The translations under genes and the position numbers were made by a program. DNA of 6,998 nucleotides from NCBI GenBank assembly GCA_964407285.1, contig CAYOVG010000361.1:1-6998 (forward strand). Direction: 5' to 3'. The notes beneath the pieces are model-generated. The model was not told the DNA's origin, searched no databases, and saw only the letters and a program-made list of their open reading frames with translations. Positions 1-5,800 of this stretch are shown here, piece by piece. Origin of the DNA: CAYOVG01 sp964407285 (GTDB taxonomy: Bacteria > Desulfobacterota > Syntrophobacteria > Syntrophobacterales > Syntrophobacteraceae). Within the stretch, counting starts at the first letter, position 1; each line of letters begins with the position of its first letter.

Positions 1-116
1 ACCCCGAATACAACCCTTTAGGGGGTGGATAGGCAGCAACAGTCTTCTCCGGTGAGGGAAGGTATTCCACTATGGCGTTGCGCCGGGAGCATTCGGCAAC
101 GGCAGACGGCTCAAGG
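1..116. other. Non-coding sequence downstream of the cluster with a weak hairpin
   Basis: No supported gene is seen here. CGTTGC at 76-81 pairs with GCAACG at 96-101, a six-pair stem with a 14-base loop, 16 bases past the stop of the foldase-like gene. No T run follows on the minus strand, so it is at best a Rho-dependent or non-canonical end of transcription. The window edge prevents seeing the next gene. Confidence 0.3.
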
Positions 117-1184
117 CTAATCCAGCCCATACCGCCGCTTTGTAGCGAAGCGAAAGTAACCCGCTTCTTCCTCTGCTTTGATAATGGCCGCCCGCGCTCC
201 GAAATAGTCGTTTCTCATCTTGTCCAGTTCCTGCTCCGAAGCGGTTCCCCCGGAGGCGGTCATGACGTTCCGACGTTCCAGCATATAGGCGTCCCCTATC
301 CGCATCCGTTCGTCCCGTTCCGCATCGAACTGCTCCAACCGCAGCACCTGGTCGCCACTGAATCCCATTTTCTCCCGCACCTTACGCAAAGCTTGCCGCC
401 TTTCATCATCATTCATTGCGGAAAGGCCATCCTGAACGACGTCCAGGTTAAGGAAGAGCGCAACCCATTCAAGCTTCGTCTTGTCATCCTGTGACGCTCC
501 ATGCGACGGGAGCATCGCGCTTTGTGGAAGAGCGCTCAGGAAGGCGTCGAACTGCCGTTCAACGGCTTCGCCTCGCAAGTGAGTTATGGAATCCATTGCG
601 GCGTACACGTCTCCGGCCGCCCTTTTGTCCTTCCATATGACCGCCGCATCGCCGCCGAAAAACTCATCCTGCCCGGCCACGAGCATGCGGGCTCTTTCCG
701 CCCCGGGAGCCCGCCACAACACGGACCGGTTCTTCTCCAGCCATTCATTATAGGCAGCGAGTTTTTTGTACTTCAGAAGTATATCGGCCGCCGCGCCGGG
801 AAAGGCGACCTCTACATACCTTTGCACCAGGTAATCGAGATTTTCCCCGGGATACCGTTTCCTCAGGAATGCGACCAGGGTCTCGATCAGCATGATCTGT
901 CCTTTCGGGTGGTTGATCTTCCGGCTGAACTGCGCCCGCATTTCCCCGAGGATCTTTTCATCCAACGCGTCCACCGGCGCCGAGGCGACGGCGAGCGCAT
1001 CGGGATTCACACCGTTTACGGCGCCTGAGTCCTTCCGTACAAGCACATCCGGTTCTTTTCGGGTATCCGGAGCGCCGGGACCGTTACTGCTCCCGGAATC
1101 AAACACCCCATCGCACGAAAAACCGAACCACAATGAATACACGACGAGAGCGGCTACGGCAACCGCTGTCAATTTCTTCTTCAT
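117..1184 (-). CDS. Membrane-anchored lipase-chaperone-like protein (Lif-type foldase, divergent)
   Basis: The 355-residue product probably assists folding of the adjacent lipase in the periplasm before type II secretion; this is inferred from architecture and position. It starts with a basic MKKK and one hydrophobic segment (about 5-23), matching the single N-terminal anchor of Lif proteins. A low-complexity Gly/Ser/Pro/Asp linker follows (about 25-75), then a charged, mostly helical body rich in Arg, Glu and Ala. Lif-like stretches are RARMLVAGQDEFFGGDAA (164-181), LSALPQ (216-221) and a C-terminal FGARAAIIKAEEEAGYF (328-344), which recalls the 'FG.eAA.RLa' end of Lif. Length is close to the usual 330-350. 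The hallmark RxxFDY motif that should lie in the first mini-domain is not recognisable; FDAFLSAL (212-219) looks similar but lies too far towards the C-terminus. It lies 97 bases after the lipase, the usual lipase-foldase order. The alternative is an unrelated coiled-coil periplasmic protein. Confidence 0.62.
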   Translation of the reverse strand: MKKKLTAVAVAALVVYSLWFGFSCDGVFDSGSSNGPGAPDTRKEPDVLVRKDSGAVNGVNPDALAVASAPVDALDEKILGEMRAQFSRKINHPKGQIMLIETLVAFLRKRYPGENLDYLVQRYVEVAFPGAAADILLKYKKLAAYNEWLEKNRSVLWRAPGAERARMLVAGQDEFFGGDAAVIWKDKRAAGDVYAAMDSITHLRGEAVERQFDAFLSALPQSAMLPSHGASQDDKTKLEWVALFLNLDVVQDGLSAMNDDERRQALRKVREKMGFSGDQVLRLEQFDAERDERMRIGDAYMLERRNVMTASGGTASEQELDKMRNDYFGARAAIIKAEEEAGYFRFATKRRYGLD

Positions 1185-1190
1185 GGCGCT

Positions 1191-1195
1191 TCCTT
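1191..1195 (-). promoter_or_regulatory. Shine-Dalgarno of the foldase-like gene
   Basis: The minus strand reads AAAGGAAGCGCC before the ATG at 1184; AAGGA leaves a six-base spacer. It supports this start and lies five or six bases from the foot of the large hairpin. Confidence 0.65.
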
Positions 1196-1201
1196 TGGAT
1201 G

Positions 1202-1250
1202 GGGAAGCGGCGACGGCGGGCGGGGATCTCCCTTTCCTTCGCCGCTTCCC
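1202..1250 (-). other. Perfect 12-bp inverted repeat between lipase and foldase-like gene
   Basis: GGGAAGCGGCGA at 1202-1213 is exactly complementary to TCGCCGCTTCCC at 1239-1250, enclosing 25 bases. In the transcript the loop contains a smaller GGG-AGAT-CCC hairpin. No T run follows on the minus strand, so it is not a classical Rho-independent terminator. The repeat ends five bases before the AAAGGA of the next gene, which places a stable stem beside its translation start. Possible roles are mRNA stability, partial attenuation or translation control. Confidence 0.65.
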
Positions 1251-1254
1251 ATTC

Positions 1255-1273
1255 GCATCAGGCAGGAGGATGC
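1255..1273 (-). other. Short hairpin just after the lipase stop
   Basis: GCATC at 1255-1259 pairs with GATGC at 1269-1273 around nine bases, between the lipase stop and the 12-bp inverted repeat. It is only five pairs and could be chance in GC-rich DNA. It may stack with the larger hairpin. Confidence 0.25.
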
Positions 1274-1283
1274 CCCCCTTTTG

Positions 1284-2378
1284 TCAGTCGTTCAACGCAA
1301 TGTAGTCAAACAGCGCACCAAAGAATTTCAGCTCATCGAAATCGTCGGGTCCGTACCCGACGACATTGAAATGATCCTGGTCGAGGACGTTTCGAAGAGA
1401 CGTCATTTGCAGCCGATTCGGATTGTTCATGTCGCCGACGTAACCGGACAGCAGATCCGTCAACACCAGGTCCCTGTAAAACGGGAGTTCGAGATAAGCA
1501 AGCCGGTAGCCCATCTGCTGAGAGTTGATTCCCACAAACCCGTCATCGTCACGATCGGATGGATCCCCATCGCCTCTTCCCGCCGCGCCGTCCTGGTCGC
1601 AGTCATCCACACAGTACCCATCACCGTCGATTACGGTGTTGAACGAGGCTACGAAGGGACTCAAGCCGGTATTCCGAGCACACAATACCGATGCGTATCG
1701 CCCGGCGTAGCGGGAGCTCACGGGGTAGGACACATTGAACTGCTTCGCCCCCGTAGCGACGCCGTCATCCGGATCGAAATCGTCGTAGATCATGGACGTC
1801 AGGCTCGCATATCCGTCGTTGCCGTCCTCATAGTAGACGTCATCCCCGAGCACTTGAGCCAGATAACCATCGATATCCGGGTTCTCCTCCAGAATCGTCT
1901 TGACCACCGGTGTGCCACGATGGGGAGAGCAAATCGAAATCAATACCCGGACAACCGGATAGCCGAATCGTTCGCCGAGGAGTCCGGCCGCTTTCCGGAT
2001 GCAGACGCCCCCCTGGGCATGGCCGATGATGTTGACGTGGCGGTATCCGTACAATCTCATATACGTCTCGATCTGATCGGCAATCTCCCGGCCTCTGTAT
2101 TCCGATGACTGGACGGTATGAATCGAAAGCGCATGGACTTCCTGGGCCGAATCTATGTAGGGATTGCAATCGACCTCATTCTCTTCCCTGCATGGATTCC
2201 CGACGAAGGTCCCGTAATCGTCGGCGAAGTATTCGAACCCGAGGATCCTGTCGAATCCCCACGCGCCATGAACCAGGAAAACGGGATAGGTTGTCTTCGA
2301 ACAAGCATCGGCAGCCGTGACCGCCGCAATGATGGACAACAAAGTCGCCAGGGTGCTGAACAAAACCATCTTTCTCAT
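1284..2378 (-). CDS. Exported lipase-family alpha/beta hydrolase with alanine in place of the catalytic serine
   Basis: The 364-residue product begins with a Sec signal peptide (basic MRK, hydrophobic core about 5-20, likely cleavage near A22-A25). The mature part resembles bacterial family I.1/I.2 triacylglycerol lipases: YPVFLVHGAWGFD (31-43) is the strand and oxyanion-hole region, and HVNIIGHAQGG (114-124) is the nucleophile elbow. Residue 121 is Ala (codon GCC, 2018-2016) where the family has the catalytic Ser of GHSQGG. The other triad residues appear present: D279 in DDDGFVG and H336 in DQDHFN. N338 replaces the Asp two residues after the His that binds calcium in Pseudomonas and Burkholderia lipases. 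An Asp-rich stretch (250-279) precedes D279. Eight cysteines lie in the mature region, so disulfides are possible. The downstream gene resembles a lipase foldase, which fits this family. As read, hydrolytic activity is doubtful: it is either a pseudoenzyme or carries a single-base sequence error. The fold assignment is firm; the function is not. Confidence 0.85.
   Translation of the reverse strand: MRKMVLFSTLATLLSIIAAVTAADACSKTTYPVFLVHGAWGFDRILGFEYFADDYGTFVGNPCREENEVDCNPYIDSAQEVHALSIHTVQSSEYRGREIADQIETYMRLYGYRHVNIIGHAQGGVCIRKAAGLLGERFGYPVVRVLISICSPHRGTPVVKTILEENPDIDGYLAQVLGDDVYYEDGNDGYASLTSMIYDDFDPDDGVATGAKQFNVSYPVSSRYAGRYASVLCARNTGLSPFVASFNTVIDGDGYCVDDCDQDGAAGRGDGDPSDRDDDGFVGINSQQMGYRLAYLELPFYRDLVLTDLLSGYVGDMNNPNRLQMTSLRNVLDQDHFNVVGYGPDDFDELKFFGALFDYIALND
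1539..1631 (-). other. Asp-rich calcium-loop-like segment within the lipase
   Basis: Residues 250-280 of the lipase contain repeated D-x-D-G units: DGDGYCVDDCDQDG (251-264), then GDGDPSDRDDDG (269-280), with two cysteines (256, 260). The pattern resembles DxDxDG calcium loops of thrombospondin type-3 or the 'DGDGYxxxDCDDxDP' metal-binding motif of secreted deltaproteobacterial proteins. It directly precedes D279, the predicted catalytic acid. Metal binding is inferred. Confidence 0.5.
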
Positions 2379-2383
2379 GTCTT

Positions 2384-2388
2384 TCCTC
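2384..2388 (-). promoter_or_regulatory. Shine-Dalgarno deciding the lipase start
   Basis: The minus strand reads GAGGAAAGAC directly before the ATG at 2378, leaving five bases after GAGGA. The open frame continues upstream to a GTG at 2636, but this site and the signal peptide that begins at the ATG fix the start at 2378. Confidence 0.7.
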
Positions 2389-2422
2389 GCTATGGTATGA
2401 ACACTCGAAGACCGCCAATGCG

Positions 2423-2881
2423 TTATTTCGCTGTCGAATTCCATGACAGGTCGGCGGGAGATCTTCCGAACCTCTTTCCCCACCGCGCAAACAGACAAAG
2501 ACAGACACAGGCGACTCCGGTAGCGAGGAGCATCGTCGATTCCGACACCGGCATCTTCATCCAGGTTTTGAACATGCTCAGGGTCGTCACAGCGTCCCAA
2601 AAACCGATGACGGAAATCGAGAAAAGCACCCACCACGCCAACTGGGCATCGAGCAGCAAAGCGCGCGCTTTCTCATCCACCAATATGAGTCCCACCGCGA
2701 ACATGAAAAACACGCTTCCGATCAGCAAGTTCTCAATCAACAGGAATTCTCTGTAGACTCCCTGCTCCTTGTAGAGGAAGAATTCAAAAGCGAAGTGAAG
2801 CGCGGCGCACATGAAGTTGATGACCGCGAGAGCCGTCACCGTCCGAGGCAAACCACCGGGGGTCATCTCTTTTCCATTCAT
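2423..2881 (-). CDS. Small four-helix integral membrane protein of unknown function
   Basis: The product is 152 residues and I do not recognise its family. Hydrophobic segments lie at about residues 12-37, 47-68, 77-100 and 115-132, predicting four membrane helices with short loops, so it should sit in the cytoplasmic membrane. Charged or notable residues near the segments include E33 and K38 after helix 1, E50 at the start of helix 2, D69/E70 between helices 2 and 3, and D96 inside helix 3. The C-terminal tail (RWGKRFGRS) is basic, which by the positive-inside rule favours a cytoplasmic C-terminus, and with four helices a cytoplasmic N-terminus as well. No metal-binding or enzyme motif is visible. 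The ATG at 2881 is chosen for its AGGAGG; an in-frame ATG at 2866 is a weaker alternative. It lies 14 bases after the activase and 44 bases before the lipase, consistent with an operon. A general DoxX- or DUF-type small membrane protein is possible but unsupported. Confidence 0.8.
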   Translation of the reverse strand: MNGKEMTPGGLPRTVTALAVINFMCAALHFAFEFFLYKEQGVYREFLLIENLLIGSVFFMFAVGLILVDEKARALLLDAQLAWWVLFSISVIGFWDAVTTLSMFKTWMKMPVSESTMLLATGVACVCLCLFARWGKRFGRSPADLSWNSTAK

Positions 2882-2890
2882 TGTATTACT

Positions 2891-2896
2891 CCTCCT
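2891..2896 (-). promoter_or_regulatory. Shine-Dalgarno of the small membrane protein, overlapping the upstream stop codon
   Basis: The minus strand reads TAAGGAGGAG: the TAA at 2898-2896 ends the activase gene and its last A is the first base of AGGAGG. Nine bases separate AGGAGG from the ATG at 2881. This near-consensus site decides the start of the membrane protein and suggests translational coupling to the activase gene. Confidence 0.8.
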
Positions 2897-5800
2897 TATA
2901 CTGCTTCCTGGGTGCGATTCATCATCTTCTTGTCTCTGAAGGCTCGGGCCTGGTCCATAAAGGCCTCGACCCGCGTGGTTATATTCGTCTGCTGCAGTCC
3001 GTCGTCGATAAACGTCAGCATCGGCACGCCGCCATTGGCGATTCTGATCGGGTTGTAGCAAGCGGTTGAGATCTTGCCCAGAATGCAGTTGAAGCCGTGC
3101 GAATTCATCAGGCCGTCAATGTCCCTTTGTTCGACGAAGTCCACCGTTTTGCCGATGAACATGGACGGTATGACGGGAGCGATGTCCGTATTCATGTATC
3201 TGCCGGCGTTTCTCATCAGCCAGGCATTGCTCTGGTCGGGGAACATGTCGGAATACTCGCCCGCGATCTTTTCGATCCTCTCCTTCAATGACGCCATGGC
3301 TTCCACTCCCCTCGAGACCAGCTCCCATCGATCGTGCAGCCCTGCATCCTTCAGGAGTTGAGCCCGTATTTCCGCTCCGTAAATGATGAAATCGTGCCAG
3401 GACGGCGGAATGATCAGCACGCCGCCGTTTTTCTCGATCTCTTCGAAGATGGCGTTCATTCCGTACTTGTGAACCCGCGTGAAGGCATCGCCGACAACGC
3501 CGATTTTGACCAGATCGCGTTCCTGCACCTTCACATTCTTGAGAACATTCATGGCTGTTCTGAAATGCTCCGCTATGGCTCCGGCCCGGACACCGCTTCT
3601 CAGAACATCCACCGCGGCCCGATATGCCCGGTTGGCGCCGCCCCTCGTTTTCTCGAAGGGCCGAATCTCGAATTTGTAGCGGGACAGGTAGTCGTGGGCA
3701 ACCAAGGCTTCCCACATATCCAGTGAGAGTTCCAACCCGAATTTCTTTATCCAGTCGATCGGGTCGTCGGGAGTCGGACCGAACAGCCACACATCGCCCG
3801 CGCCTTTCTCCTTCAGGACAATCTCATGCAAATCCTTGAACAGGGCCAAACGACAGGCTTCATCGTAGCCGAATGTCATAAAGACCGATTTTTCCGGATC
3901 GTACCCCTCCCCCATGGCTGTCGCCATGTAATCTCCCAGCAGCACCTGGTACGTGCGGCAGTGCTTTTCGTTGGACAACTTCCGGCCCAGCATGTTGGAT
4001 TGAACCGACGTCTCGGCAATCAACTCGCTCCTGATCCCGTGTTTGCGCAAGACATCCACAACACTCACAAAAGCCTCGCTGAATTCGTGAACGTAGAGCG
4101 TCCTGTCTTCCCTGCGAATATCCTCGATGGTTACGTCGGAAGTCCTGAACTTGTCCATATCGTTGAAGGACGAAAAGACCTTGTTCCCGCTCTTGACGCT
4201 CTCCCAGAAGGCCTCGCAACGCGTGAGAATCCCGGTTATCGAGTTGTGCTCATCCAGTTCTATTTCCAGCCAGGGTTGCTTGTCGAATACATTTCCCAAA
4301 TAGGGCGTCAGCATCGAATCCGATGCGCAACCGAAGGTCGTCATGAGCACCGGAAGCAGTCTGACGTTTCCCCTGGCGTTATAGTGGTTGATGAAATCGG
4401 CGCTATTGATGGCCCGGTTATTCGTTTTCCATACCAGGTCCAGGGTCCTCGCCTTTGCGTCGGATTCGCCGAGCGGCAAAATATCGGCCGGGACCACGGG
4501 TATGCCCAATCGCGCCAGCCTTTTGGCGATATTCAGGTTGAAGTGACCGTCGTGAATGATATAGGAGTGGCCCATCAGCACGAAAGCCTGTTCACAATTG
4601 CGCAGTTGCTCCAGTGCGTCGTATCCCAGCGCTCCGCACTGTTCGTGGAACCGGTCCTGTGCGGCGCATGCGGCCCTATAGGCCAGTCTCGCCTCCTGCT
4701 CCCGAGCACCCAGTTGAACGCCGAGTTCGACGAAGGTCTTTTCGACAGCGCCCCGTCCCGCTTTCATGCGGATGACGGGACTGATGAGGTTTACCTTCAT
4801 CGAAGCCCTGATCATGTCCGGGATGATTTGCACGTACTGGCAATTGTGCGCAAAGGAGGTATCATAGCCGTCATCCGGCATATTGATGACGAAAGGCGCA
4901 AAGAACTTATCGACCCCTCTTCTCTCCAGTTCCCTGATGGAACCATAGACGGCCTTGATCGGAAAGCATGTGTCCGCCAGTACGTTGCCGAGGCCATCCT
5001 GGAAGGTCTGCTTCGAGCTTGCATTGGACGTGACGACCCTGTAGCCGAGTTCCCTGAAAAAGGTGGCCCACATGGGAAACAGTTCGAAATAGAGCAACAC
5101 GGAGGGGATGCCGATGACATTCTCCGTTTGCGGGATTTGTTCATCCTCGAGCGGGTCGGGGTCCTTGTACCCGTTCAGCAGCGCCTCCCGTTGTTCGAAA
5201 TAATCCGGAAACCGGAGGGCGCGTTCGACACCCGCGTCCTCATACTTTCCACAACTGCCGCCGTAAATCGACTCCGCGCCGTCGTTGTATTTGATGCTGA
5301 TCAGAGAGCATACGTTCGAACACGCCCTGCACTGCAACGTCGTTCTGCTCTTGATACGATCCGCGAAATCGAAACCGACAAAACTCGAACCACCCTTTCG
5401 CCCGGCTTCGTCGAATGCCGTCAGCGCTATTCCCAAAGCGCCCGTGACTTCATGGTCCGGCGGGATCACTATCTCCTTTTCCAGCAACGTGCCGAAGGCG
5501 GCTGCAACGCTCCTGTTGAAAGCCACCCCGCCCTGAAAGACGATGCGATTTCCGATTTCCAGGTTCCCCACGACCTTTTCGAGGTAATTCTTTGCGATCG
5601 AATAGCTAAGACCGGCCAGGATATCCGGGTTGGACACATTGTTTTGCTGATAGTGAATGCAGTCGGTTTCCATGAACACCGTACACCGCGTTCCCATGTC
5701 CACCGGATGGAGAGAACTCATGGCCAAGTCGGAGAACTCCTTTTCGAGATTTACATTCAATCGCCCCGCCTGCTCCGCCAGAAAGGACCCCGTGCCCGCC

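Noticed and set aside
14..26. CCC-TTTA-GGG element near the left edge as a terminator
   Set aside because: The stem is only three or four pairs and no T run follows on either strand.
522..558. FDAFLSAL in the foldase-like protein as the Lif RxxFDY signature
   Set aside because: It lies at residues 212-219, far from the N-terminal mini-domain where the signature belongs, and aligns better with the later 'LxxLP' region of Lif.
1110..1122. Lipoprotein cleavage site at Cys24 of the foldase-like protein
   Set aside because: The residues before the cysteine (G-F-S) do not fit the lipobox consensus; a plain membrane anchor is more likely.
1281..2108. Plus-strand open frame of 275 codons opposite the lipase
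   Set aside because: It is antisense to the well-supported lipase; no domain is seen in the translation.
2379..2636. Upstream GTG start giving an 86-residue N-terminal extension of the lipase
   Set aside because: The extension would overlap the membrane-protein gene by over 200 bases and bury the signal peptide. The ATG at 2378 has a good Shine-Dalgarno.
2118..2756. Plus-strand open frame spanning lipase and membrane-protein genes
   Set aside because: It crosses two real minus-strand genes and has no recognisable protein motif.
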